Assembly (NCBI RefSeq): GCF_031127815.1
Contig: NZ_JARXHY010000008.1
Span: 62,001-126,000 of the forward strand
Source of the DNA: Pelagicoccus sp. SDUM812003
Lineage (GTDB): Bacteria; Verrucomicrobiota; Verrucomicrobiia; Opitutales; Opitutaceae
Reading direction: 5' to 3'
Length of the DNA stretch: 64,000 nt
Shown here: piece by piece, positions 1 through 8,198 of the stretch
Numbering within the stretch: the stretch's first letter is position 1
Layout of the letters: each line of letters opens with the position of its first letter
Made by a program: the position numbers and the translations under genes
Notes under the pieces: generated by a model
Seen by the model: only the letters and a program-made list of their open reading frames with translations
Told to the model about the DNA's origin: nothing
Databases searched by the model: none

Positions 1-602
1 GCACCGTACTGGAGTCCGAGATCTGGCTCAATCGAAGCGACCTCATGACGCTGACCCAACGCGACAACCTCTCCTGCGTGGTCGTGCGCATGGAAGATCC
101 GGAGAGCTTTGCCCGAGCGGATCTCTTCGCCCGCCAACGTCTCGACCTCGAACTCGTAGCCCTTCCCGAAACCGAGTACTACGGCAAGCTCGCCGAATTC
201 TACGCGCCGATCCGGGGCATGACTTGGCTGACCGCCGTTCTCGTTGCCATCGGCGCCGCTCTCGGCGGCATGAACATGCTCTACGCTGCCTTCGCTTCCC
301 GTATCCGAGAAATCGCGACACTACAGGCGATCGGCTACTCGCGCCTATCCATTTTCACCTCACTGCTTCAAGAGAGCCTGCTCGCTTCTCTCATCGGAAC
401 CCTGCTCGCCGCCTTCATGGCAGTGACGCTTCTTGAAGGCGTGACCATCAATTTCTCCATCGGAACCTTTCGCCTCCTGCTCACTCCCAATGTGATAGGC
501 CTGGCCCTCGTTTCCGGCTTGCTCCTCGGCTCGCTCGGAGCGATCCCCCCAGCGCTCCGTTGCCTCCGAGCTCCACTCCCCAAGGCCCTGCGCTCCAGCT
601 AA
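1..602 (+). CDS. ABC transporter permease, FtsX/MacB type (5'-truncated by window edge)
   Basis: The frame is already open at base 3 and continues to a stop at 602, so the gene begins upstream of the window. The visible part ends with a soluble stretch followed by three hydrophobic segments (around GMTWLTAVLVAIGAALGG, the LLQESLLASLIGTLLAAF region, and LLLTPNVIGLALVSGLLLG). The sequence SRIREIATLQAIGYSR matches the conserved loop after the first C-terminal helix of FtsX/MacB permeases (usually REI-x-LxxAxG). Family knowledge: such permeases work with a cytoplasmic ATPase in lipoprotein release or in export. The ATPase would have to lie upstream, outside this window. The next gene, 38 bp downstream, encodes a lipoprotein and may be co-transcribed. 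The ATG at 45 is internal and is not a believable start. Confidence 0.85.
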   Translation, partial: TVLESEIWLNRSDLMTLTQRDNLSCVVVRMEDPESFARADLFARQRLDLELVALPETEYYGKLAEFYAPIRGMTWLTAVLVAIGAALGGMNMLYAAFASRIREIATLQAIGYSRLSIFTSLLQESLLASLIGTLLAAFMAVTLLEGVTINFSIGTFRLLLTPNVIGLALVSGLLLGSLGAIPPALRCLRAPLPKALRSS

Positions 603-640
603 TTTTTAGAATCTAGAAAAAACAAAACTCTAAACGTATC

Positions 641-1183
641 ATGAAAAATAAACTACTCAGCAAAGCCCTGCTCATCGGCGGCATCACCCTTGCCGGTGTC
701 ATTGCAACCTCCTGTTCGTCAGAACCGGAATCATCAGCCTCCACCGAAAACGCCCCGCAGCTCCAGTCAGTCATTCTGGATACCGCTCCGAGCGGCGCCC
801 TCAGCGTGGAGGAAGCGCGCCAAAAGGCCGTGCCCGGCCAGCCCATCGTGGTCACCGGCCAAATCGGGGCGGCGCACGATCCTTTCTCCAAGAGCTACGC
901 CTCCTTCATTCTCGGCGACAAGGGCCTTGACTACTGCAACGAGCGTCCCGGCGACAACTGCGGAAGCCCTTGGGACGCCTGTTGCGAACCCAAGGAAAAG
1001 ATAGCGGCCATGCGTGCCAGCGTGCAAGTCCTAGCAGATGGCGAACCTGTCGCCCAGTCCCTAAAAGGCGTCGGAGGCCTCACCGAGCTGGACGAGGTAG
1101 TGATCGCCGGCGTCGTCGATCCCGCGTCCACTCCGCAAAACCTCATCATCAACGCCTCCGGCATCTACCGTGCCGCCAACTGA
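641..1183 (+). CDS. Putative lipoprotein of unknown function with a cysteine cluster
   Basis: The product has 180 residues. The N-terminus MKNKLLSKALL...VIATSC is a lipoprotein signal with the lipid-accepting cysteine at residue 25. The mature part opens with a Ser/Glu-rich linker. It then has a compact domain including PGQPIVVTGQIG and LDEVVIAGVVD, which alternates short beta-strands in an OB-like way. A cluster of four cysteines (YCNERPGDNCGSPWDACCE) sits mid-protein and could bind metal or form disulfides. I do not recognise a named family. It follows the permease gene by 38 bp, so it could be the accessory lipoprotein of that transporter. That link is inferred from position only. Confidence 0.7.
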   Translation: MKNKLLSKALLIGGITLAGVIATSCSSEPESSASTENAPQLQSVILDTAPSGALSVEEARQKAVPGQPIVVTGQIGAAHDPFSKSYASFILGDKGLDYCNERPGDNCGSPWDACCEPKEKIAAMRASVQVLADGEPVAQSLKGVGGLTELDEVVIAGVVDPASTPQNLIINASGIYRAAN

Positions 1184-1217
1184 GCGTTTCAAAGCCTCTT
1201 TTCGCTTCAAGTAACCT

Positions 1218-1243
1218 GCTATTGCCGTAATCCCGGCAATAGC
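1218..1243. terminator. Hairpin between convergent genes, possible bidirectional terminator
   Basis: GCTATTGCCG and CGGCAATAGC form a perfect 10-bp stem with a 6-base loop. The hairpin lies 34 bp after the lipoprotein stop codon and 48 bp beyond the stop of the convergent oxidoreductase gene. No clear T-run follows on either strand, so it may stop transcription weakly or only stabilise the mRNA ends. Confidence 0.45.
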
Positions 1244-1291
1244 AAGTCACTCACCTCCCCACCTCAAAAATCTCCAATCCGTAATCTTCAA

Positions 1292-2659
1292 TTAAACACC
1301 CAACTCCTTACCCGGGTGTATCCACTCATCTCGATACGAACGCGCTAACCTCCCCGTTGCCTCTACATCTCCCTTCACGCTCCGCGTCTTCGCGTCATAA
1401 GCCAAAGGCCGCCCCAGATCCAACGACAGATTCCCTAACACGCAGCACGCCGACGAGATATGCCCCTGCTCGATATCCGCGATCGGAAGTCGCGATCCCC
1501 GTTCCTCCCGAGCGCCCAGAAAATCCAGCACGTGCTGATTCTCAACTTCCTGATATGCGGGCATCGTCGCTCCAAAATCCACGTTTTCCAAATCCCCCGT
1601 CTGCGACAGCATATGAACCCCTTCCGTCGGGCCGCCATCCGCTGGCTCGAACACGTATTCGAACATCGTCACCGTCAGGGTCCCTCCGCTTCCCATAAAC
1701 CGAGCGCCCCACTGATCGCTCCAATGCCTTTCAGGGATCGGTGACTTGCCCCACATGCGATGCTCCCAGCTGACGTTGAGATCTGGATACTGAAGGACGC
1801 AATTCATGGTATCGGGCACGTTCGAAAACGAATCCTCGTGATACCGCAAGCCGGTCGCGCTCACTGACTCCGGCCAACCGAGTCCCAACAGCCACCGCAC
1901 CTTGTCGATGGTGTGCACCCCGAGGTTTCCGATGACTCCATTGCCGTACTCCATGAACGCTCGCCAGCCGCGATCCTCCATGATCGCCTTGTACGGCAGC
2001 TTCGGCGCTGGCCCCGCCCAAAGCTCGTAGTTCAAATGCTCCGGAACCTCCGCATCCGGGATCGAACCCGGTCGCCAACCTTCCAGCCCTAGATAGCTGA
2101 AGCACTCCACCAATCCGACCTTGCCCAAACGACCGCCTTGCAAGAACTCCTCCGCCATCCTGACATAGAACGGATTGCTGCGTCGCTGCGTATTCACCTG
2201 AACGATACGGTTGTACTCGCGAGCTGTCGCTAGCAGAGCCTCACCTTCCAGCACATCCACGCCAACCGGCTTTTCCAAATACACATCCGCCCCCGCCTTC
2301 ATGGCATCGATCGCCGGCAGAGCATGCCAGTGATCCGGAGTGGCCACGATCACCACGTCGAGCGGCTCTGCCTCCAGCATCTTGCGATAGTCGGCAAACG
2401 CCAAGGGCGCATCCGACTGGTAGGCGCTGATCAGCTTCTTGGTTCGCTCCAGATGACGCGCATTCGGATCGCAAATCGAAACCACACGCACCTCCGCCAC
2501 GCGGCAAAACGCCTCGTAGTTCACGCCACCAAACCAGCCGCAACCGATGATGCCAAGGCGCAGCGGCGGCTTGCTGGCCTCAGCGGAACGAAGCGTGGAT
2601 CCAAACGACAAAGCCGCCCCACCGAGGGCGACGGAAGAAACGAACTGACGACGATTCAT
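1292..2659 (-). CDS. Gfo/Idh/MocA family oxidoreductase, Tat-exported
   Basis: The product has 455 residues when started at the ATG at 2659. An upstream in-frame ATG at 2746 would put 29 extra residues before the Tat signal and is unlikely. The N-terminus MNRRQFVSSVALGGAALSFG is a twin-arginine signal. The NAD(P)-binding glycine motif (GIIGCGWFGG) is at about residues 36-45. The family EKP motif is at residues 129-131, and GVIGNLGVHTIDKVRW carries the conserved C-terminal histidine. Family members oxidise or epimerise sugars and cyclitols with a bound nicotinamide cofactor. Exported, Tat-type members are very common in Verrucomicrobiota and Planctomycetota and are usually linked to polysaccharide breakdown. 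The substrate cannot be told from sequence. It lies downstream of the helicase gene on the same strand with a gap of about 160 bp. Confidence 0.88.
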   Translation of the reverse strand: MNRRQFVSSVALGGAALSFGSTLRSAEASKPPLRLGIIGCGWFGGVNYEAFCRVAEVRVVSICDPNARHLERTKKLISAYQSDAPLAFADYRKMLEAEPLDVVIVATPDHWHALPAIDAMKAGADVYLEKPVGVDVLEGEALLATAREYNRIVQVNTQRRSNPFYVRMAEEFLQGGRLGKVGLVECFSYLGLEGWRPGSIPDAEVPEHLNYELWAGPAPKLPYKAIMEDRGWRAFMEYGNGVIGNLGVHTIDKVRWLLGLGWPESVSATGLRYHEDSFSNVPDTMNCVLQYPDLNVSWEHRMWGKSPIPERHWSDQWGARFMGSGGTLTVTMFEYVFEPADGGPTEGVHMLSQTGDLENVDFGATMPAYQEVENQHVLDFLGAREERGSRLPIADIEQGHISSACCVLGNLSLDLGRPLAYDAKTRSVKGDVEATGRLARSYRDEWIHPGKELGV

Positions 2660-2819
2660 ATCAGGACACGGGGTGAGGTATTTTTGCGCAGACGAGACTC
2701 GGACTAAAGCCTTGGTGAGCGAGACAAGCAAATACAATTCGCCCATCGCGCCGCTCGCCGAGATCCGGGCTCCTTAGGCCAGCGACGGTCGATCCGCAAG
2801 CGAGGTGGGACGGCGTGCG

Positions 2820-4106
2820 TCATGGCCGCTTCCGGTTTCTAGCGAGATTGTTCCAAGGCGAATCAGGCTCTGGCTCCCCTCGAGCCGCCGCTTCGCGCAA
2901 CTTGTCCTTCTTGCTCTTGCGCTTTCCTTTCGTAGGCGCCTTTCCTTTCTTCGCTGAAACGGGCTCCCACACCTTAGGTTCGAACCCCTCCAGCCGCTCC
3001 CGCTGCACGCTCAGTCCATTTCGCTTCTCAATTAGTCGAAAATGAGCGTCCTCCTCCGCTGTCACGAAACTGATCGCCTCCCCCTCAGCGCCTGCCCGGC
3101 CAGTCCTTCCGATACGGTGCACATAGTCGGCTGGCGCTCGCGGCAGATCGTAGTTGACCACGCAGGGCAGTCCCACGATATCCAGGCCGCGCGCCGCTAC
3201 ATCCGTCGCCATCAAAATCTGGATACGCCCTTTTCGGAAACTCTCCAAGGCCTGCATGCGCTGCGTTTGATTCAGGTCGCCATGCAGGGCAAGCGAGCGG
3301 ATTCCTCGCTTCTCCAGCTTGGCCGACACGTTGTCCGCGCGCCGTTTGCTCCCAACGAAAACGAGAACCCGCTCCCAGCCTTCCCGCTTCAACAACTCCC
3401 TCAGCAGCGCGGTGCGACTGTCCTTTTCCACCTCGATCGCTCGCTGCCGGATCCGAGCCACAGGTCGCGACTCCATCTCCATCTGAACCTTGGCTGGATC
3501 GCGCAACAGAGATTCCGCCAAACCGACCACTCCAGCGGGAAACGTGGCCGAAAACAGCAAGCTCTGCCGCGTCTCCGGCAACCGTTCCAATATCAGCCTG
3601 AGCTCATCGGCGAACCCCAACGCCAGCAGACGATCCGCCTCGTCCAAGATCAGCGTTTCCAGCTGGTCAAACGCCAAGTCGCCTCGTTCCGCCAGGTCGA
3701 GCACGCGCCCGGGCGTCGCCACCACGATCTCCACCCCACCTCGCGCCGCGGCGATTTGAGGTTCGTAGCCAACCCCTCCATAGATCACCGCCACGCGGGC
3801 TCGTGGCTCCTGAAAACGGCCGTAGCGTTGCAGAGCCTTGCCGACCTGCACCGCAAGCTCGCGCGTCGGTACCAGCGCTAGGCCCAGCATGCGACCCGGC
3901 AACGCCTCGCGTCCCGCCAAGCGCTGAAGCAAAGGCAGGCCAAAAGCCGCAGTCTTGCCCGAGCCGGTTTCAGCCGCCGCTAGCACGTCTCGACCTTGCA
4001 ATGCCAAGGGAATCGCCGCCGATTGGATAGGCGTCGCCGCCTCGTAGCCAAGCTCCGCCACCGCGCGCTGCAGCGGCTCGATCAATCCTAGGGAAGAAAA
4101 TGACAT
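2820..4106 (-). CDS. DEAD-box ATP-dependent RNA helicase, RhlE-like
   Basis: The product has 428 residues from the ATG at 4106, which begins FSSLGLIEPLQRAV as a normal Q-motif N-terminus. Upstream in-frame ATGs would add up to 30 unconserved residues. Visible motifs: Q motif (TPIQ, 25-28), Walker A (AETGSGKT, 45-52), PTREL (80-84), TPGR (131-134), DEAD (155-158), SAT (186-188), ATDVAARGLDI and HRIGRTGRAG. The roughly 50-residue tail is rich in Lys and Arg, typical of RhlE/CsdA-type helicases that bind structured RNA during ribosome assembly, cold adaptation or decay. All catalytic motifs are intact. Assignment to RhlE rather than another DEAD-box subgroup is tentative. Confidence 0.93.
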   Translation of the reverse strand: MSFSSLGLIEPLQRAVAELGYEAATPIQSAAIPLALQGRDVLAAAETGSGKTAAFGLPLLQRLAGREALPGRMLGLALVPTRELAVQVGKALQRYGRFQEPRARVAVIYGGVGYEPQIAAARGGVEIVVATPGRVLDLAERGDLAFDQLETLILDEADRLLALGFADELRLILERLPETRQSLLFSATFPAGVVGLAESLLRDPAKVQMEMESRPVARIRQRAIEVEKDSRTALLRELLKREGWERVLVFVGSKRRADNVSAKLEKRGIRSLALHGDLNQTQRMQALESFRKGRIQILMATDVAARGLDIVGLPCVVNYDLPRAPADYVHRIGRTGRAGAEGEAISFVTAEEDAHFRLIEKRNGLSVQRERLEGFEPKVWEPVSAKKGKAPTKGKRKSKKDKLREAAARGEPEPDSPWNNLARNRKRP

Positions 4107-4274
4107 GCCCACACGCTCGCTCCGCCGCGGCATTTGGCCACTCATTTCCACCTCGATCGACCAATTAGCGACTTGAAACGGCCTGCCGACCGCCACGCGA
4201 CGACGTAACTGCCCCCCCCCGCAGCGCCCTAGACCGAGCGAAAGCCTCCTACCCGTCGCTCAGCCACTGGAGCA

Positions 4275-5183
4275 TCACGCATCGGGGCGTTTGAACACCG
4301 CCAGGACATCGATCGACACCAAGTCGTTGACCAGATGCATGCCCAGCCTCTCGAAAAGACTGCCCGAGCCGTAGCGCGCTCCCAGAGCGACGCGATCGAA
4401 GTCGAAGTTCGCCTGAAAGACGAAACCGTTATCGATCCGCTCCACCAAGGCTTCCATCACCAGCTCGAGCTCCTTGCCACGAGCTGTCAGCACGCCGCGA
4501 ACCAGGTAGTTCGGCTGTCCATAAGTCCTGCTCTCCAGGACCTCGGCGCTTTTCAAAGTGAAACTCGCCAGCGGGTGTTCGCTCACATGGAAAAAGTCCG
4601 CATTTTGTAGGTGCTTGACCAATACGCTAGCCATATCGGAATCGGAGATATCCCGGCAGCTCAAGGTTCTCAAATCGACCGTGACTTTTCCGCCCACCGG
4701 TCTGTCCTTGTCGAGCTCGAGCGTGCCTTGCACCAGATCGACAGCCCCATCGTGCCGATTAGTCAAGTTTCGCCCGACCCAACCGACTTTGCTGTGTTCG
4801 TTATCTAGCTCCAGAACACCGCTAACCGGAGTTGGCGGTTTGGTTCCGCTGCCCTCGGTCTCCCTCCCATCCCCCTTCCAGCTGGCCAAACCTCCCTCCA
4901 GCAAGGCCAGGTCTTCGTAGCCGAGCGACTGCAAACGGGCGATGGCGGCTTCGTCCGCTCGATAGGATTCGCCTTCGCCGTACACCGCAATCGGGGTGGA
5001 GCGGTCCGGAAAGGCTTTTGGAAAGGACTCCAAAAACGAAATCTCGTAGACGCAGTGGTTGACGCTGCCCGGGATGCGACATTCGGCGAAGGCCTCTGCG
5101 GTTCGCACATCGACCAGCGGGCCATCTCGGCTTCCGATCGATTCACAGGTCAAACGTTTGAAGGAGTTCGGTTTAGGCAGCAT
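4275..5183 (-). CDS. Rhodanese-like (catalytic Cys absent) - YceI fusion protein
   Basis: The product has 302 residues and begins with ATG at 5183. Residues about 10-110 are a rhodanese domain, with VDVRTAEAFAECRIPGSVNH at the front and LGYEDLALLEGGLASWKG at the back. The active-site loop reads AVYGEGESYRAD around residues 66-77, with glycine 69 where the catalytic cysteine of the usual VVYC-x-G-x-RS loop would be. Residues about 122-300 are a YceI-like lipocalin domain (LDNEHSKVGWVGRNL, DFFHVSEHPLASF, VRGVLTARGKE), a fold that binds polyisoprenoid or other lipids. No signal peptide is visible, so the protein should be cytoplasmic, whereas classical YceI is periplasmic. A regulatory or binding role for the inactive rhodanese part is an inference. 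Confidence 0.87.
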   Translation of the reverse strand: MLPKPNSFKRLTCESIGSRDGPLVDVRTAEAFAECRIPGSVNHCVYEISFLESFPKAFPDRSTPIAVYGEGESYRADEAAIARLQSLGYEDLALLEGGLASWKGDGRETEGSGTKPPTPVSGVLELDNEHSKVGWVGRNLTNRHDGAVDLVQGTLELDKDRPVGGKVTVDLRTLSCRDISDSDMASVLVKHLQNADFFHVSEHPLASFTLKSAEVLESRTYGQPNYLVRGVLTARGKELELVMEALVERIDNGFVFQANFDFDRVALGARYGSGSLFERLGMHLVNDLVSIDVLAVFKRPDA

Positions 5184-5378
5184 GATGGATTCGCATTGGG
5201 TTCGGGTTGCTACGGACGAGACTCTTAGAACTACGATCGAAGCCGCCGTTTGTTGCCATTTTTCTAGATTACGGATCGAGCGATCCCTTTCGAGCTGGCT
5301 TTTTTACAATGCGGGTCTTCTGGCCTCGAAAAGAGTAGACCAATTGTAACCGTTTTTCACCTACAACATCGCTTCGAC

Positions 5379-6422
5379 CTACAAGTTGGTCGCGAGCAAA
5401 ACGTAGGAGCTGACGGCATAGATAGCCAAGACTGCGGCGCTTTCGAATCCAATGTTTCCAATGCCTCGGCGCTGCCGGAAGAGCTGACCCATGATCAACA
5501 CCCCGCTCATGAGCAGATTCGCGGCGATCCAAAAGCTCAACGTGGGCGTCATTGTATGATAGATGGACCCGGGCCGGTAGGCCACATCCGAAAAGGCCGC
5601 GAAGAGCGTGTCATACGCGTTTCCGCCGATGATGCCGCTCACTGCCAAGGTCAAGGCTCCACGACGAACGGCGGCGATCGAAGTGACGAGTTCCGGCAGC
5701 GATGTGGCCACGGAGGTGAACAGGGCGCCCATCACTGCCTCGTTCAAAGGCGAATTGTCCACGATGACCGCCGCCGAACGCTGGAGAAGCCAGCCCGCGA
5801 CGCCCAGCGCGAGGGCATAGGTGGAAAACCGAAACAGCAGCCTGCCGAGACTCATTCGCTGGTTGCGCTCCTCCGGGACGTCGGTTCGCGTCTCGGAGGT
5901 TTCCTTCGGCTTCCACATGGGCGTCTTGCGGGACTTCCGCACCAAATACATCCCATAGGCATAAGTCGCGACCATCAGAGGCGTCGCCGGGTGCACCCCG
6001 AAAAACGACCATTCCGGCCCAAAGCTGGCCATCAGGACCATCGCCAAGACGCAAACCAGAAGAGCCCCTTGCAGCATGTTCTCTGGAGACGCCGCTGCAT
6101 GCTCCAAGTTGGCCTTTCGATAACAGATGTCAGCAACCGCCAAAAAGGCCATTTGCGCCGCCATGCCCCCGAACGCATTGCTGAGCGCCAGCTCGGGCAT
6201 GCCGTTCCACGCCGCGCTGACCGATAGCACGCTTCCGGAGAGAGACGTCACGGCTCCCAACAGAACGCCTCCGACGAGGGCCTCGCCTACTCCGGTCCGA
6301 TCCGCGAGCTGATCCGCGATGTGGGTCAGGCGCGTGCCGAGCACGCCTATCACCAAGGTGCAAACTGCGAAAATCGCAACGTTTCCCCAAAGGCTGTTCT
6401 GAAACGCTGCGATTTCCATCAT
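5379..6422 (-). CDS. Sodium/calcium exchanger-family (CaCA) membrane antiporter
   Basis: The product has 347 residues with about ten hydrophobic segments in two halves, as in the CaCA superfamily, separated by a charged cytoplasmic loop (RKSRKTPMWKPKETSETRTD). The second half has the conserved alpha-repeat GALFTSVATSLPELVTS followed by GGNAYDTL. The first half carries the equivalent segment GEALVGGVLLGAVTSLSGS, in which the usual acidic PE pair is replaced by SG. Family role: cation (Ca2+ or other) exchange against Na+ or H+ across the inner membrane. The altered first repeat makes the ion specificity uncertain. It lies 86 bp downstream of the baeRF gene on the same strand and could share its transcript. 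Two adjacent ATG codons (6422 and 6419) are possible starts. Confidence 0.85.
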   Translation of the reverse strand: MMEIAAFQNSLWGNVAIFAVCTLVIGVLGTRLTHIADQLADRTGVGEALVGGVLLGAVTSLSGSVLSVSAAWNGMPELALSNAFGGMAAQMAFLAVADICYRKANLEHAAASPENMLQGALLVCVLAMVLMASFGPEWSFFGVHPATPLMVATYAYGMYLVRKSRKTPMWKPKETSETRTDVPEERNQRMSLGRLLFRFSTYALALGVAGWLLQRSAAVIVDNSPLNEAVMGALFTSVATSLPELVTSIAAVRRGALTLAVSGIIGGNAYDTLFAAFSDVAYRPGSIYHTMTPTLSFWIAANLLMSGVLIMGQLFRQRRGIGNIGFESAAVLAIYAVSSYVLLATNL

Positions 6423-6508
6423 TTCATTTGCTTATCCGGGCGCGATCTTCAGAAACCGCTCCCCCTATCGATTCACTTCGATCGGGCATTAGCGTATCCA
6501 CGGAATAG

Positions 6509-7657
6509 CTACCACCTGAAGACTGCAGCCACGCTCTTGCCGCCGGGGATCTTGTCTTCCGGAAGCACTACGGCGGACCCGTCCTTGAGCATGGTCTCGA
6601 GATAGATTCGATCCAGCGCCTCGAAGGCGTTCTCTTCATCCGCCTGCGCCGACCTCGGCTTCTCATCCTTCCCCATGCGGCACCAGATTTCCTCGTCGCA
6701 CGATACGACAGCGGCGGATACGCGACCTTGCTTCGCAGCCTCGAAGACCTCTCTCACGTTGTTGGAGAACACGCCGTCTCGTTGACGCATCTCCTCGATC
6801 TGCCGGAGCACTTCGGACTTTCGCTTCTGCTGATTGTCCCAAGCGACCTTGCGGCAAATGCTCGCCACCGCCTCCGCATCGGGATGCGACTCGGCGTTTC
6901 GCACCGTGAAGACCTCACCACCTCTGTGATGATAGGTGTCTAGGAAACTGGATACAACACGAGTGTCGCCAATCACCACCATCGGCAGCTCCTTGGATTC
7001 CGGCAGCTCTCCAATGGCATGGGAAACCTCTCGCATGAACACCGGCTCGTTCAATTCACGCTGGTTCTTGTTGGCCTTCATCCCATGACCGACCAGATGA
7101 GGCGTATCCACTCCTCGCGCGCGTCGCACATGGGCCCGCTGTCCACTGTCGACCGCTCCATCTTCGGAAAATGCGTAAACGCTTTGCGGCAAATCGACCT
7201 CGCCCAGCAATCGAGCTCGCTCACCATCGAACTTATACAGCCGAGGAGACTTGAGGCTGATGTTCAGCGCCAGCCAATCGCCAAGAGCGGCAATGGCGTC
7301 CGCGGCCGGGCGCAAGCAAAACGAGTCGTCCAAGTCCGCCTTTTCCACCGGCGGGTAGGGCAGCTTGAGAAAACGCGTTACCCCATCCGAAATGTGAATA
7401 CATACCCCGCTGTATTCCCCGCTCCACATCTCACGGGTATCGATCAGCGTCTTCAATTCCGCGAACAAGCGACGAATCTCGGCGGATCCATCCGAACGCT
7501 TGGCCATGCGATTCATGGCTCGACGCAGTCGATCGCGATGCACCTGCGAGTTCTTTCCTCCACCATCGCATTCAAGCGAGACTGTCAGGCAGGGGCCGAT
7601 CTGCTGCTTCGCCTGCTCTAGGTAATCCTTCCCCTTCCTTCTAAGCTGCGTATTCAT
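6509..7657 (-). CDS. Bacterial archaeo-eukaryotic release factor (baeRF) family protein
   Basis: The product has 382 residues. The start at 7657 is supported by a good ribosome binding site (AAAGGA, about 10 bases upstream). The layout resembles baeRF families: an N-terminal domain with LTVSLECDGGGKNSQVHRDRL, a mid-domain segment RLYKFDGERARLLGEVDLP, a conserved RELNEPVFMREVSHAI helix, ELPMVVIGDTRVVSSFL, and a C-terminal end on GGKSVAAVFRW. These match eRF1/Pelota-like domains 2 and 3. Family knowledge: predicted from comparative genomics to act at the ribosome, in rescue, hibernation or translation stress, with little experimental evidence. The exact subfamily cannot be fixed by eye. Confidence 0.68.
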   Translation of the reverse strand: MNTQLRRKGKDYLEQAKQQIGPCLTVSLECDGGGKNSQVHRDRLRRAMNRMAKRSDGSAEIRRLFAELKTLIDTREMWSGEYSGVCIHISDGVTRFLKLPYPPVEKADLDDSFCLRPAADAIAALGDWLALNISLKSPRLYKFDGERARLLGEVDLPQSVYAFSEDGAVDSGQRAHVRRARGVDTPHLVGHGMKANKNQRELNEPVFMREVSHAIGELPESKELPMVVIGDTRVVSSFLDTYHHRGGEVFTVRNAESHPDAEAVASICRKVAWDNQQKRKSEVLRQIEEMRQRDGVFSNNVREVFEAAKQGRVSAAVVSCDEEIWCRMGKDEKPRSAQADEENAFEALDRIYLETMLKDGSAVVLPEDKIPGGKSVAAVFRW

Positions 7658-7879
7658 AATTCCAATTCCTTTCTATAAAATTTCCATTCCCGAAGGGATC
7701 CCGTGAGGCCTTCAACCATTGTGGGAAACCGGGAAAAAATCGCCCCGCCGCGCCAGCGTCGCTTTGCGCCTAGCTGCGAATCGATATTGCATTGCGCGAA
7801 GCCGAAGGCCGTCCGCCATGCAAATTGCATTCGCGTGACTCCCGTTCTTCAGCGCGTGGGTCCTAAAAACGCGGGCGTA

Positions 7880-8110
7880 TCACCCCGACTCGGAGCGTCC
7901 GTACTCCTCGTCATACGTCCTGCTCGGCGGGTCTTCCGGACCGCCCTCCGGGTAAAAATGCTCCCGTCCCTCCTCTACCCGCTTCTCGTAATCGAGCGGA
8001 CTGGTCACATTGTCGGGGTCGAGCTCCTTGTTGAAAGGAGGCGGAGGTGGTTCGTTCTCCCGCGCCGCCGCATCCGATAGCTTCGTGTCACTGTCGTCTT
8101 TTCGGGTCAT
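7880..8110 (-). CDS. Small acidic, proline-rich hypothetical protein
   Basis: The product has 76 residues from the ATG at 8110. A TTG at 8194, only 4 bp after the preceding gene's stop, would give 104 residues with a Gly-rich, low-complexity N-terminus. The sequence is very hydrophilic, with NEPPPPPFNKELDPDNVTSP, then acidic and aromatic residues ending RTYDEEYGRSESG, and is probably disordered. It has no signal peptide or hydrophobic helix. It follows the DedA-like gene closely on the same strand and may be translationally coupled to it. I recognise no family. Confidence 0.5.
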   Translation of the reverse strand: MTRKDDSDTKLSDAAARENEPPPPPFNKELDPDNVTSPLDYEKRVEEGREHFYPEGGPEDPPSRTYDEEYGRSESG

Positions 8111-8198
8111 ATCGCCTATCAAGTCTGCAAAGCGCGTGCCAACGCCACCTCCTGTCGGTTGGCCTCCTTCATGCGGGCCGCCGTCGGCCTGCAAGCGC

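Noticed and set aside
4212-4226. Poly-C run upstream of the helicase gene as a phase-variation tract
   Set aside because: It lies between genes, not in a reading frame or a recognisable promoter, so a switching role is not supported.
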